Below the pieces are notes generated by a model, which was not told the DNA's origin, ran no database searches, and saw only the letters and a program-made list of their open reading frames with translations. The position numbers were made by a program, and so were the translations under genes. DNA of 64,000 bases from Saccoglossus kowalevskii. Taxonomy: Eukaryota > Hemichordata > Enteropneusta > Harrimaniidae. Below are positions 21,957 to 33,785 of the stretch, one piece after another (the first letter of the stretch is position 1; each line of letters opens with the position of its first letter). Location of the stretch: the NCBI RefSeq assembly GCF_000003605.2, contig NW_003134803.1, positions 1 to 64,000 of the forward strand, in the 5' to 3' direction.

Positions 21957-22168
21957 CACCAGTTTTAGATTTCTGGTCAGTTGAACATCGCAGCTTGTAT
22001 AAAATGCTCATAGACAATTTAATTAAAAGATATAAATTGGCGTCTATATTTGTTGCCTTATTACAAGAGAATATATAATGCACGACGTGCAGTTCATGTC
22101 ACAATTATCGTATTATATTCCTTACTTGTGTTTTCCCGATAAATAGGAAACGCCTTCATACGACAACG

Positions 22169-22239
22169 TCCCATATGTCTTGTGGTTAGGATTTGGCGCT
22201 TTCACCGCCAAGGCCCGTGATCAATTTCCGGTGTGGGAA
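22169..22239 (+). tRNA. tRNA-Glu(UUC), dG9
   Basis: dG9; A14T, G51T, T53A, C60T; T-arm weak. Confidence 0.5.
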
Positions 22240-22452
22240 CACCCGTTTTAAATTCCTGGTCAGTTGAACATCGCAGCTTGTTTAAAATGCTCATAGACAA
22301 TTTAATTAAAAGATATAAATTGGCCTCTCGTATTTGTTGCCTCATTACAAGAGAATATATAATACACGACGTGCAGTTCATGTCACAAGCATCCGATTGT
22401 ATGCCATACTTGTGTTTTCCCGATAAATAGGAAACGCCTTCATACGACAACG

Positions 22453-22523
22453 TCCCATATGTCTTGTGGTTAGGATTTGGCGCTTTCACCGCCAAGGCCC
22501 GGGTTCAATTCCCGGTGTGGGAA
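22453..22523 (+). tRNA. tRNA-Glu(UUC), dG9
   Basis: dG9; A14T only. Confidence 0.72.
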
Positions 22524-22736
22524 CACCTGTTTTAGGTTCCTGGTCAGTTGAACATCGCAGCTTGTACAAAATTCTCAAAGACAATTTAAATAAAAGATAT
22601 AAATTGGCCTCTCGTATTTGTTGCCTTATTACAAGAGAATATATAATACACGACGTGCAGTTCATGTCACAAGTATCCTATTATATGCCTTACTTGTGTT
22701 TTCCCCATAAATAGGATACGCCTTCATACGACAACG

Positions 22737-22808
22737 TCCCATATGGTCTAGTGGTTAGGATTTGGCGCTTTCACCGCCAAGGCCCGGGTTCAATTCCCGG
22801 TGTGACAA
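22737..22808 (+). pseudogene. tRNA-Glu-like, broken acceptor
   Basis: F; G69A, G70C; TTTC terminator. Confidence 0.6.
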
Positions 22809-23021
22809 CACCTGTTTCAGATTCCTGGTCAGTTGAACATCGCAGTTTGTACAAAATTCTCAAAGACAATTTAAATAAAAGATATAAATTGGCCTCTCGT
22901 ATTTGTTGCCTTATTACAAGAGAATATATAATACACGACGTGCAGTTCATGTCACAAGTATCATATTATATGCCTTACTTGTGTTTTCCCGATAAATAGG
23001 AAACGCCTTCATACGACAACG

Positions 23022-23092
23022 TCCCATATGTCTTGTGGTTAGGATTTGGCGCTTTCACCGCCAAGGCCCGGGTTCAATTCCCGGTGTGGGAA
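23022..23092 (+). tRNA. tRNA-Glu(UUC), dG9
   Basis: dG9; A14T only. Confidence 0.72.
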
Positions 23093-23306
23093 CACCTGTT
23101 TTAGATTCCTGGACAGTTGAACATCGCAGCTTGTATAAAATGTTCATAGACAATTTAATTAAAAGATATAAATTGGCCTCTCGTATTTGTTGCCTTATTA
23201 CGAGAGAATATATAATACACGACGTGCAGTTCATGTAACAAGCATCCGATTGTTATGCCATACTTGTGTTTTCCCGATAAATAGGAAACACCTTCATACG
23301 ACAACG

Positions 23307-23376
23307 TCCCATATGTCATGTGGTTAGGATTTGGCGCTTCACCGCCAAGGCCCGGGTTCAATTCCCGGTGAGGGAA
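23307..23376 (+). pseudogene. tRNA-Glu-like, short anticodon loop
   Basis: dG9; one T lost from the anticodon loop (6 nt); T13A, A14T, T67A. Confidence 0.6.
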
Positions 23377-23589
23377 CACCTGTTTTAGATTCCTGGTCAG
23401 TTGAACATCGCAGCTTGTACAAAATTGTCAAGGACAATTTAATTAAAAGATATAAATTGGCCTCTCGTATTTGTTGCCTTATTACAAGAGAATATATAAT
23501 ACACAACGTGTAGTTCATGTCACAAGCATCCGATTGTATGCCATACTTGTGATTTCCCGATAAATAGGAAACGCCTTCATACGACAACG

Positions 23590-23660
23590 TCCCATATGTC
23601 TTGTGGTTAGGATTTGGCGCTTTCACCGCCAAGGCCCGGGTTCATTTCCCGGTGTGGGAA
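23590..23660 (+). tRNA. tRNA-Glu(UUC), dG9
   Basis: dG9; A14T, A57T. Confidence 0.6.
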
Positions 23661-23873
23661 CACCTGTTTTAGGTTCCTGGTCAGTTGAACATCGCAGTTT
23701 GTAAAAAATTCTCAAAGACAATTTAATTAAAAGATATAAATTGGCCTCTCATATTTGTTGCCTTATTACAAGAGAATATATAATACACGACGTGCAGTTC
23801 ATGTCACAAGTATCGTATTACATGCCTTACTTGTGTTTTCCCGATAAATAGGAAACGCCTTCTTACGACAACG

Positions 23874-23945
23874 TCCCTTATGGTCTAGTGGTTAGGATTT
23901 GGCTCTTTCACCGCCAAGGCTCGGGTTCAATTCCCGGTGTGGGAA
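23874..23945 (+). tRNA. tRNA-Glu(UUC)
   Basis: F; A5T, G31T, C48T. Confidence 0.62.
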
Positions 23946-24158
23946 CACCCGTTTTAGATTCCTGGTCAGTTGAACATCGCAGGTTGTACAAAATTCCCAA
24001 AGACAATTTAATTAAAAGATATAAATTGGCCTCTCGTATTTGTTACCTTATTACAAGAGAATATATAATACACAACGTGTAGTTCATGTCACAAGCATCC
24101 GATTGTATGCCATACTTGTGATTTCCCGATAAATAGGAAACGCCTTCATACGACAACG

Positions 24159-24229
24159 TCCCATATGTCTTGTGGTTAGGATTTGTCGCTTTCACCGCCA
24201 AGGCCCAGGTTCAATTCCCGGTGTGGGAA
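24159..24229 (+). tRNA. tRNA-Glu(UUC), dG9
   Basis: dG9; A14T, G29T, G50A. Confidence 0.58.
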
Positions 24230-24442
24230 CACCTGTTTTAGGTTCCTGGTCAGTTGAACATCGCAGTTTGTAAAAAATTCTCAAAGACAATTTAAATAAA
24301 AGATATAAATTGGCCTCTCATATTTGTTGCCTTATTACAAGAGAATATATAATACACGACGTGCAGTTCATGTCACAAGTATCGTATTATATGCCTTACT
24401 TGTGTTTTCCCGATAAATAGGAAACGCCTTCATACGACAACG

Positions 24443-24513
24443 TCCCATATGTCTAGTGGTTAGGATTTGGCGCTTTCACCGCCAAGGCCCGTGTTCAATT
24501 CCCGGTGTGGGAA
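24443..24513 (+). tRNA. tRNA-Glu(UUC), dG9
   Basis: dG9; G51T. Confidence 0.65.
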
Positions 24514-24723
24514 CACTCGTTTTAGATTCCTGGTCAGTTGAACATCGCAGCTTGTATAAAATGCTCATAGACAATTTAATTAAAAGATATAAATTGGCGT
24601 CTCGTATTTGTTGCCTTATTACAGAGATATATAATGCACGACGTGAAGTCATGTCACAAGTATCCTATTAAATGCCTTACTTGTGTTTTCCCGATAAATA
24701 GGAAACGCCTTCATACGACAACG

Positions 24724-24795
24724 TCCCATAAAGTCTTGTGGTTAATATTTGGCGCTTTCACCGTCAAGGCCCGCGTTCAATTCCCGGTGTGGGAA
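24724..24795 (+). pseudogene. tRNA-Glu-like, decayed
   Basis: F length; T8A, G9A, A14T, G22A, G23T, C41T, G51C; D-arm lost. Confidence 0.65.
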
Positions 24796-25008
24796 TACCT
24801 GTTTTAGATTCCTGGTCAGTTGAACATCGCAGCTTGTATAAAATTCTCAAAGACAATTTAATTAAAAGATATAAATTGTCCTCTCGTATTTGTTTCCTTA
24901 TTACAAGAGAATATATAATACCCGACTTGCAGTTCATGTCACAAGCATCCGATTGTATGCCATACTTGTGTTTTCCCGATAAATAGGAAACGCCTTCAAA
25001 TGTCAACG

Positions 25009-25080
25009 TCCCATATGCTCTAGTGGTTAGGATTTGGCGCTTTCACCGCCAAGGCTCGGGTTCAATTCCCGGTGTGGGAA
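25009..25080 (+). tRNA. tRNA-Glu(UUC)
   Basis: F; G10C, C48T. Confidence 0.68.
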
Positions 25081-25293
25081 CACCCGTTTTAGATTCCTGG
25101 TCAGTTGAACATCGCAGCTTGTACAACATTCTCAAAGACAATTTAAATAAAAGATATAAATTGGCCTCTCGTATTTGTTGCCTTATTACAAGAGAATATA
25201 TAATACACGACGTGCAGTTCATGTCACAAGTATCCTATTATATGCCTTACTTGTGTTTTCCCAATAAATAGGATACGCCTTCATACGACAACG

Positions 25294-25365
25294 TCCCATA
25301 TGGTCTTGTGGTTAGGATTTGGCGCTTTCACCGCCAAGGCCCCGGTTCAATTCCCGGATTGGGAA
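25294..25365 (+). tRNA. tRNA-Glu(UUC)
   Basis: F; A14T, G50C, T65A, G66T; two acceptor pairs lost. Confidence 0.5.
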
Positions 25366-25578
25366 CATCCGTTTTAGATTCCTGGTCAGTTGAACATCGC
25401 AGCTTGTATAAAATGCTCATAGACAATTTAATTAAAATATATATATTGGCCGCTCGTATTTGTTGCCTTATTACAAGAGAATATATAACACACGACGTGC
25501 AGTTCATGTCACAAGCATCCGATTGTATGCCATACTTGTTTTTTCCCGATAAATAGGAAACGCCTTCATACGAATACG

Positions 25579-25650
25579 TCCCATATGGTCTAGTGGTTAG
25601 GATTTGGTGCTTTCACTGCCAATGCCTGGGTTCAATTTCCGGTGTGGGAT
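25579..25650 (+). tRNA. tRNA-Glu(UUC), wobble-stem form
   Basis: F; C30T, C39T, G45T, C49T, C60T, A72T. Confidence 0.65.
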
Positions 25651-25863
25651 GACCTGTTTTAGATTCCTGGTCAGTTGAACATCGCAGCTTGTATAAAATT
25701 CTCAAAGACAATTTAATTAAAAGATATAAATTGGCCTCTCGTATTTGTTGCCTTATTACAAGAGAATATATAATACACGACGTGCAGTTCATGTCACAGG
25801 CATCCGATTGTATGCCATACTTGTGTTTTCCCGATAAATAGGAAACACCTTCATACGACAACG

Positions 25864-25934
25864 TCCCATATGTCATGTGGTTAGGATTTGGCGCTTTCAC
25901 CGCCAAGGCCCGGGTTCAATTCCCGGTGTGGGAA
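25864..25934 (+). tRNA. tRNA-Glu(UUC), dG9
   Basis: dG9; T13A, A14T. Confidence 0.7.
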
Positions 25935-26147
25935 CACCTGTTTTAGATTCCTGGTCAGTTGAACATCGCAGGTAGTACAAAATTCTCAAAGACAATTTAA
26001 TTAAAAGATATAAATTGGCCTCTCGTATTTGTTACCTTATTACAAGAGAATATATAATACACAACGTGTAGTTCATGTCACAAGCATCCGATTGTATGCC
26101 ATACTTGTGATTTCCCGATAAATAGGAAACGCCTTCATACGACAACG

Positions 26148-26218
26148 TCCCATATGTCTTGTGGTTAGGATTTGTCGCTTTCACCGCCAAGGCCCAGGTT
26201 CAATTCCCGGTGTGGGAA
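26148..26218 (+). tRNA. tRNA-Glu(UUC), dG9
   Basis: dG9; A14T, G29T, G50A. Confidence 0.58.
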
Positions 26219-26430
26219 CACCTGTTTTAGGTTCCTGGTCAGTTGAACATCGCAGTTTGTAAAAAATTCTCAAAGACAATTTAAATAAAAGATATAAATT
26301 GGCCTCTCATATTTGTTGCCTTATTACAAGAGAATATATAATACACGACGTGCAGTTCATGTCACAAGTATCGTATTATATGCCTTACTTGTGTTTCCCG
26401 ATAAATAGGAAACGCCTTCATACGACAACG

Positions 26431-26502
26431 TCCCATATGGTCTTGTGGTTAGGATTTGGCGCTTTCACCGCCAAGGCCCCGGTTCAATTCCCGGATTGGG
26501 AA
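26431..26502 (+). tRNA. tRNA-Glu(UUC)
   Basis: F; A14T, G50C, T65A, G66T. Confidence 0.5.
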
Positions 26503-26715
26503 CATCTGTTTTAGATTCCTGGTCAGTTGAACATCGCAGCTTGTATAAAATTCTCAAAGACAATTTAATTAAAATATATAAATTGGCCTCTCGTATTTGT
26601 TGCCTTATTACAAGAGAATATATAATACACGACGTGCAGTTCATGTCACAAGCATCCGATTGTATGCCATACATGTGTTTTCCCGATAAATAGGAAACGC
26701 TTTCAAATGATAACG

Positions 26716-26787
26716 TCCCATATGTTCTAGTGGTTAGGAATTGGCGCTTTCACCGCCAAAGCCCGGGTTCAATTCCTGGCGTGGGAA
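26716..26787 (+). tRNA. tRNA-Glu(UUC)
   Basis: F; G10T, T25A, G45A, C62T, T65C. Confidence 0.58.
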
Positions 26788-27002
26788 CACATCTGTTTTA
26801 GATTCCTGGTCAGTTGAACATCGCAGCTTGTATAAAACGCTCATAGACAATTTAATTAAAAGATATAAATTGGCCTCTCGTATTTGTTGCCTTATTAAAA
26901 GAGAATATATAATACACGACGTGCAGTTCATGTCACAAACATCTGATTGTATGCCATACTTGTGTTTTCCCGATAAATAGGAAACGCCTTCATACGACAA
27001 CG

Positions 27003-27074
27003 TCCCATATGGTCTAGTGGTTTGGATTTGGCGCTTTCACCGCCAAGGCCCCGGTTCAATTCCCGGATTGGGAA
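27003..27074 (+). tRNA. tRNA-Glu(UUC)
   Basis: F; A21T, G50C, T65A, G66T. Confidence 0.5.
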
Positions 27075-27287
27075 CATCTGTTTTAGATTCCTGGTCAGTT
27101 GAACATCGCAGCTTGTATAAAATTCTCAAAGACAATTTAATTAAAAGATATAAATTGGCCTCTCGTATTTGTTGTCTTATTACAAGAGAATATATAACAC
27201 ACGACGTGCAGTTCATGTCACAAGAATCCGATTGTATGCCATACATGTGTTTTCCCGATAAATAGGAAACGCTTTCAAATGATAACG

Positions 27288-27359
27288 TCCCTTATGGTCT
27301 AGTGGTTAGGATTTGGTGCTTTCACTGCCAAGGCCCGGGTTCAATTTCCCGTGTGGGAT
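27288..27359 (+). tRNA. tRNA-Glu(UUC), wobble-stem form
   Basis: F; A5T, C30T, C39T, C60T, G63C, A72T. Confidence 0.55.
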
Positions 27360-27572
27360 GACCTGTTTTAGATTCCTGGTCTGTTGAACATCGCAGCTTG
27401 TATAAAATTCTCAAAGACAATTTAATTAAAAGATATAAATTGGCCTCTCGTATTTGTTGCCTTATTACAAGAGAATATATAATACACGACGTGCAGTTCA
27501 TGTCACAGGCATCCGATTGTATGCCATACTTGTGTTTTCCCGATGAATAGGAAACGCCTTCATACGACAACG

Positions 27573-27643
27573 TCCCATATGTCATGTGGTTAGGATTTGG
27601 CGCTTTCACCGCCAAGGCCCGGGTTCAATTCCCGGTGTGGGAA
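27573..27643 (+). tRNA. tRNA-Glu(UUC), dG9
   Basis: dG9; T13A, A14T. Confidence 0.7.
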
Positions 27644-27856
27644 CACCTGTTTTAGATTCCTGGTCAGTTGAACATCGCAGCTTGTATAAAATTCTCAAAG
27701 ACAATTTAATTAAAAGATATAAATTGGCCTCTCGTATTTGTTGCCTTATTACAAGAGAATATATAATACACGACTTGCAGTTCATGTCCCAAGAATCCGA
27801 TTGTATGCCATACTTCTGTTTTCCCGATAAATAGGAAACGCCTTCAAATGTCAACG

Positions 27857-27928
27857 TCCCATATGCTCTAGTGGTTAGGATTTTGCGCTTTCACCGCCAA
27901 GGCTCGGGTTCAATTCCCGGTGTGGGAA
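27857..27928 (+). tRNA. tRNA-Glu(UUC)
   Basis: F; G10C, G28T, C48T. Confidence 0.6.
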
Positions 27929-28141
27929 CACCCGTTTTAGATTCCTGGTCAGTTGAACATCGCAGGTTGTACAAAATTCTCAAAGACAATTTAATTAAAA
28001 GATATAAATTGGCCTCTCGTATTTGTTACCTTATTACAAGAGAATATATAATACACAACGTGTAGTTCATGTCACAAGCATCCGATTGTATGCCATACTT
28101 GTGATTTCCCGATAAATAGGAAACGCCTTCATACGACAACG

Positions 28142-28212
28142 TCCCATATGTCTTGTGGTTAGGATTTGGCGCTTTCACCGCCAAGGCCCAGGTTCAATTC
28201 CCGGTGTGGGAA
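28142..28212 (+). tRNA. tRNA-Glu(UUC), dG9
   Basis: dG9; A14T, G50A. Confidence 0.65.
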
Positions 28213-28425
28213 CACCTGTTTTAGGTTCCTGGTCAGTTGAACATCGCAGTTTGTAAAAAATTCTCAAAGACAATTTAAATAAAAGATATAAATTGGCCTC
28301 TCATATTTGTTGCCTTATTACAAGAGAATATATAATACACGACGTGCAGTTCATGTCACAAGTATCGTATTATATGCCTTACTTGTGTTTTCCCGATAAA
28401 TAGGAAACGCCTTCATACGACAACG

Positions 28426-28496
28426 TCCCATATGTCTAGTGGTTAGGATTTGGCGCTTTCACCGCCAAGGCCCGTGTTCAATTCCCGGTGTGGGAA
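28426..28496 (+). tRNA. tRNA-Glu(UUC), dG9
   Basis: dG9; G51T. Confidence 0.65.
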
Positions 28497-28709
28497 CACT
28501 CGTTTTAGATTCCTGGTCAGTTGAACATCGCAGCTAGTATAAAATGCTCATAGACAATTTAATAAAAATATATAAATTGCCCTCTCGTATTTGTTGCCTT
28601 ATTACAAGAGAATATATAATACACGACGTGCAGTTCATGTCACAAGCATCCGATTGTATGCCATACTTGTGTTTTCCCGATAAATAGGAAACGCCTTCAT
28701 ACGACAACG

Positions 28710-28789
28710 TCCCATATGTCTTGTGGTTAGGATTTGGCACTTTCACCGCTTTCACCGCCAAGGCCCGGGTTCAATTCCCGGTGTGGGAA
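28710..28789 (+). pseudogene. tRNA-like with duplicated anticodon loop
   Basis: dG9; 9-nt duplication; A14T, G31A in the first copy of the duplication. Confidence 0.75.
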
Positions 28790-29002
28790 CACCTGTTTTA
28801 GATTCCTGGTCAGTTGAACATCGCAGCTTGTGCAAAATTCTCAAAGACAATTTAATTAAAAGATATAAATTGGCCTCTCGTATTTGTTGCCTTATTACAA
28901 GAGAATATATAATACACGACTTGCAGTTCATGTCACAAGCATCCGATTGTATGCCATACTTGTGTCTTTCCGATAAATAGGAAACGCCTTCATACGTCAA
29001 CG

Positions 29003-29074
29003 TCCCATATGGTCTAGTGGTTAGGATTTGGCGCTTTCACCGCCAAGGCCTGGGTTCAATTCACGGTGTGAGAA
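29003..29074 (+). tRNA. tRNA-Glu(UUC)
   Basis: F; C49T, C61A, G69A. Its spacer carries the 48-bp duplication. Confidence 0.65.
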
Positions 29075-29335
29075 CACCCGTTTTAGAACTCTGGTCAGTT
29101 GAACATCGCAGCTTGTATAAAATGCTCATAGACAATTTAATTAAAATATATAAATTGGCCTGACGTATTTGTTGCCTTATTTCAAGAGAATATATAATAC
29201 ACTACGTGCAGTTCATGTCACAAGCATCCGATTGTATGCCATACTTGTGTTTTCTCGATAAATAGGAATAAGTATCCTATCATATGCCTTACATGTGTTT
29301 TCCCGATAAATAGGAAACGCCTTCATACGACTACG

Positions 29336-29407
29336 TCCCATATGGTCTAGTGGTTTGGATTTGGCGCTTTCACCGCCAAGGCCCTGGTTCAATTCCCGGT
29401 GTGGGAA
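29336..29407 (+). tRNA. tRNA-Glu(UUC)
   Basis: F; A21T, G50T. Confidence 0.7.
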
Positions 29408-29620
29408 TACCTGTTTTAGATTCCTGGTCAGTTGAACATCGCAGCTTGTATAAAATTCTCAAAGACAATTTAATTAAAAGACATAAATTGGCCTCTCGTA
29501 TTTGTTGCCTTATTACAAGAGAATATATAATACACGACTTGCAGTTCATGTCACAAGCATCCGATTGTATGTCATACTTGTGTCTTCCCGATAAATAGGA
29601 AACGCCTTCAAACGTCAACG

Positions 29621-29647
29621 TCCCATATGGTGTAGTGGGTAGGATTT
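29621..29647 (+). pseudogene. truncated tRNA-Glu stub
   Basis: 27-nt stub, 110-bp unit. Confidence 0.8.
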
Positions 29648-29730
29648 TGTGCAGTTCGTGTCACAAGCATCCGATTGTATGACGTACTTGTGTTTTCCCG
29701 ATAAATAGGAAACGCCTTCATACGACAACT

Positions 29731-29802
29731 TCCCATATGGTCTAGTGGTTGGGATTTGGCGCTTTCACCGCCAAGGCCCGGGTTCAATTCCCGGTGTGGG
29801 AA
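29731..29802 (+). tRNA. tRNA-Glu(UUC)
   Basis: F; A21G only; all stems intact. Confidence 0.82.
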
Positions 29803-30015
29803 CACTTGTTTTAGATTCCTGGTCAGGTGTACATCGCAGCTAGTATAAAATGCTCATAGACAATTTAATAAAAATATATAAATTGCCCTCTCGTATTTGT
29901 TGCATTATTACAAGAGAATATATAATACACGACGTGCAGTTCATGTCACAAGCATCCTATCATATGCCTTACTTGTGTTTTCCCGATAAATAGGAAACGC
30001 CTTCATACGACAACG

Positions 30016-30087
30016 TCCCATATGGTCTAGTGGTTTGGATTTGGCGCTTTCACCGCCAAGGCCCTGGTTCAATTCCCGGTGTGGGAA
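30016..30087 (+). tRNA. tRNA-Glu(UUC)
   Basis: F; A21T, G50T. Confidence 0.7.
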
Positions 30088-30300
30088 TACCTGTTTTAGA
30101 TTCCTGGTCAGTTGAACATCGCAGCTTGTATAAAATTCTCAAAGACAATTTAATTAAAAGACATAAATTGGCCTCTCGTATTTGTTGCCTTATTACAAGA
30201 GAATATATAATACACGACGTGCAGTTCATGTCACAAGCATCCGATTGTATGCCATACTCGTGTTTTCCCGATAAATAGGAAACGCTTTCAAATGTCAACG

Positions 30301-30327
30301 TCCCATATGGTCTAGTGGTTAGGATTT
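30301..30327 (+). pseudogene. truncated tRNA-Glu stub
   Basis: 27-nt stub, 110-bp unit. Confidence 0.8.
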
Positions 30328-30410
30328 TGTGCAGTTCATGTCACAAGCATCCGATTGTATGCCGTACTTGTGTTTTCCCGATAAATAGGAAACGCCTTCA
30401 TACGACAACG

Positions 30411-30482
30411 TCCCATATGGTCTAGTGGTTGCGATTTGGCGCTTTCACCCCCAAGGCCCGTGTTCAATTCCCGGTGTGGGAA
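30411..30482 (+). tRNA. tRNA-Glu(UUC)
   Basis: F; A21G, G22C, G40C, G51T. Confidence 0.58.
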
Positions 30483-30695
30483 CACCTGTTTTAGATTCCT
30501 GGTCAGGTGAACATCGCAGCTTGTATACAATGCTCATAGACAATTTAATTAAAAGATATAAATTGGCCTCTCGTATTTGTTGCCTTATTACAAGAGAATA
30601 TATAATACACGACTTGCAGTTCATGTCACAAGCATCCGATTGTATGCCATACTTGTGTCTTCCCGATAAATAGGAAACGCCTTCATACGTCAACG

Positions 30696-30767
30696 TCCCA
30701 TATGGTCTAGTGGTTAGGATTTGGCGCTTTCACCGCCAAGGCCTGGGTTCAATTCACGGTGTGAGAA
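30696..30767 (+). tRNA. tRNA-Glu(UUC)
   Basis: F; C49T, C61A, G69A; 48-bp spacer duplication follows. Confidence 0.65.
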
Positions 30768-31028
30768 CACCCGTTTTAGAACTCTGGTCAGTTGAACATC
30801 GCAGCTTGTATAAAATGCTCATAGACAATTTAATTAAAATATATAAATTGGCCTGTCGTATTTGTTGCCTTAATTCAAGAGAATATATAATACACGACGT
30901 GCAGTTCATGTCACAAGCATCCGATTGTATGCCATACTTGTGTTTTCCCGATAAATAGGAATAAGTATCCTATCATATGCCTTACTTGTGTTTTCCCGAT
31001 AAATAGGAAAAGCCTTCATACGACAACG

Positions 31029-31100
31029 TCCCATATGGTCTAGTGGTTTGGATTTGGCGCTTTCACCGCCAAGGCCCTGGTTCAATTCCCGGTGTGGGAA
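31029..31100 (+). tRNA. tRNA-Glu(UUC)
   Basis: F; A21T, G50T. Confidence 0.7.
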
Positions 31101-31313
31101 CACCTGTTTTAGGTTCCTGGTCAGTTGAACATCGCAGCTTGTACAAAATTCTCAAAGACAATTTAAATAAAAGATATAAATTGGCCTCTCGTATTTGTTG
31201 CCTTATTACAAGAGAATATATAATACACGACGTGCAGTTCATGTCACAAGCATCCGATTGTATGCCATACTCGTGTTTTCCCGATAAATAGGAAACGCTT
31301 TCAAATGTCAACG

Positions 31314-31340
31314 TCCCATATGGTCTAGTGGTTAGGATTT
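31314..31340 (+). pseudogene. truncated tRNA-Glu stub
   Basis: 27-nt stub, 110-bp unit. Confidence 0.8.
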
Positions 31341-31423
31341 TGTGTAGTTCATGTCACAAGCATCCGATTGTATGCCGTACTTGTGTTTTCCCGATAAATA
31401 GGAAACGCCTTCATACGACAACG

Positions 31424-31495
31424 TCCCATATGGTCTAGTGGTTGGGATTTGGCGCTTTCACCGCCAAGGCCCGGGTTGAATTCCCGGTGTGGGAA
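31424..31495 (+). tRNA. tRNA-Glu(UUC)
   Basis: F; A21G, C55G (T-loop, B box). Confidence 0.65.
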
Positions 31496-31708
31496 CACTT
31501 GTTTTAGATTCCTGTTCAGGTGTACATCGCAGCTAGTATAAAATGCTCATAGACAATTTAATAAAAATATATAAATTGCCCTCTCGTATTTGTTGCTTTA
31601 TTACAAGAGAATATATAATACACGACGTGCAGTTCATGTCACAAGCATCCGATTGTATGCCATACTTGTGTTTTCCCGATAAATAGGAAACGCCTTCATA
31701 CGACAACG

Positions 31709-31788
31709 TCCCATATGTCTTGTGGTTAGGATTTGGCACTTTCACCGCTTTCACCGCCAAGGCCCGGGTTCAATTCCCGGTGTGGGAA
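31709..31788 (+). pseudogene. tRNA-like with duplicated anticodon loop
   Basis: dG9; 9-nt duplication, A14T, G31A; same as 28710 (+2,999 bp). Confidence 0.75.
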
Positions 31789-32001
31789 CACCTGTTTTAG
31801 ATTCCTGGTCAGTTGAACATCGCAGCTTGTGCAAAATTCTCAAAGACAATTTAATTAAAAGATATAAATTGGCCTCTCGTATTTGTTGCCTTATTACAAG
31901 AGAATATATAATACACGACTTGCAGTTCATGTCACAAGCATCCGATTGTATGCCATACTTGTGTCTTCCCGATAAATAGGAAACGCCTTCATACGTCAAC
32001 G

Positions 32002-32073
32002 TCCCATATGGTCTAGTGGTTAGGATTTGGCGCTTTCACCGCCAAGGCCTGGGTTCAATTCACGGTGTGAGAA
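32002..32073 (+). tRNA. tRNA-Glu(UUC)
   Basis: F; C49T, C61A, G69A. Confidence 0.65.
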
Positions 32074-32286
32074 CACCCGTTTTAGAACTCTGGTCAGTTG
32101 AACATCGCAGCTTGTATAAAATGCTCATACACAATTTAATTAAAATATATAAATTGGCCTGTCGTATTTGTTGCCTTAATTCAAGAGAATATATAATACA
32201 CGACGTGCAGTTCATGTCACAAGCATCCGATTGTATGCCATACATGTGTTTTCCCGATAAATAGGAAACGCTTTCAAATGATAACG

Positions 32287-32358
32287 TCCCATATGTTCTA
32301 GTGGTTAGGAATTGGCGCTTTCGCCGCCAAAGCCCGGGTTCAATTCCTGGCGTGGGAA
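32287..32358 (+). tRNA. tRNA-Glu(UUC)
   Basis: F; G10T, T25A, A37G, G45A, C62T, T65C. Confidence 0.52.
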
Positions 32359-32573
32359 CACATCTGTTTTAGATTCCTGGTCAGTTGAACATCGCAGCTT
32401 GTATAAAACGCTCATAGACAATTTAATTAAAAGATATAAATTGGCCTCTCGTATTTGTTGCCTTATTAAAAGAGAATATATAATACACGACGTGCAGTTC
32501 ATGTCACAAACATCTGATTGTATGCCATACTTGTGTTTTCCCGATAAATAGGAAACGCCTTCATACGACAACG

Positions 32574-32645
32574 TCCCATATGGTCTAGTGGTTTGGATTT
32601 GGCGCTTTCACCGCCAAGGCCCCGGTTCAATTCCCGGATTGGGAA
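32574..32645 (+). tRNA. tRNA-Glu(UUC)
   Basis: F; A21T, G50C, T65A, G66T. Confidence 0.5.
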
Positions 32646-32858
32646 CATCTGTTTTAGATTCCTGGTCAGTTGAACATCGCAGCTTGTATAAAATTCTCAA
32701 AGACAATTTAATTAAAAGATATAAATTGGCCTCTCGTATTTGTTGTCTTATTACAAGAGAATATATAACACACGACGTGCAGTTCATGTCACAAGAATCC
32801 GATTGTATGCCATACATGTGTTTTCCCGATAAATAGGAAACGCTTTCAAATGATAACG

Positions 32859-32930
32859 TCCCTTATGGTCTAGTGGTTAGGATTTGGTGCTTTCACTGCC
32901 AAGGCCCGGGTTCAATTTCCCGTGTGGGAT
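32859..32930 (+). tRNA. tRNA-Glu(UUC), wobble-stem form
   Basis: F; as 27288 (+5,571 bp). Confidence 0.55.
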
Positions 32931-33143
32931 GACCTGTTTTAGATTCCTGGTCTGTTGAACATCGCAGCTTGTATAAAATTCTCAAAGACAATTTAATTAA
33001 AAGATATAAATTGGCCTCTCGTATTTGTTGTCTTATTACAAGAGAATATATAACACACGACGTGCAGTTCATGTCACAAGAATCCGATTGTATGCCATAC
33101 ATGTGTTTTCCCGATAAATAGGAAACGCTTTCAAATGATAACG

Positions 33144-33215
33144 TCCCATATGTTCTAGTGGTTAGGAATTGGCGCTTTCACCGCCAAGGCCCGGGTTCAA
33201 TTCCTGGTGTGGGAA
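33144..33215 (+). tRNA. tRNA-Glu(UUC)
   Basis: F; G10T, T25A, C62T. Confidence 0.62.
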
Positions 33216-33430
33216 CACATCTATTTTAGATTCCTGGTCAGTTGAACATCGCAGCTTGTATAAAACGCTCATAGACAATTTAATTAAAAGATATAAATTG
33301 GCCTCTCGTATTTGTTGCCTTATTACAAGAGAATATATAATACACGACGTGCAGTTCATGTCACAGGCATCCGATTGTATGCCATACTTGTGTTTTCCCG
33401 ATAAATAGGAAATACCTTCATACGACAACG

Positions 33431-33501
33431 TCCCATATGTCATGTGGTTAGGATTTGGCGCTTTCACCGCCAAGGCCCGGGTTCAATTCCCGGTGTGGGA
33501 A
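33431..33501 (+). tRNA. tRNA-Glu(UUC), dG9
   Basis: dG9; T13A, A14T. Confidence 0.7.
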
Positions 33502-33714
33502 CACCTGTTTTAGATTCCTGGTCAGTTGAACATCGCAGCTTGTACAAAATTCTCAAGGACAATTTAATTAAAAGATATAAATTGGCCTCTCGTATTTGTT
33601 GCCTTATTACAAGAGAATATATAATACACGACGTGCAGTTCATGTCACAGGCATCCGATTGTATGCCATACTTGTGTTTTCCCGATAAATAGGAAACGCC
33701 TTCATACGACAACG

Positions 33715-33785
33715 TCCCATATGTCATGTGGTTAGGATTTGGCGCTTTCACCGCCAAGGCCCGGGTTCAATTCCCGGTGTGGGAA
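33715..33785 (+). tRNA. tRNA-Glu(UUC), dG9
   Basis: dG9; T13A, A14T. Confidence 0.7.
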
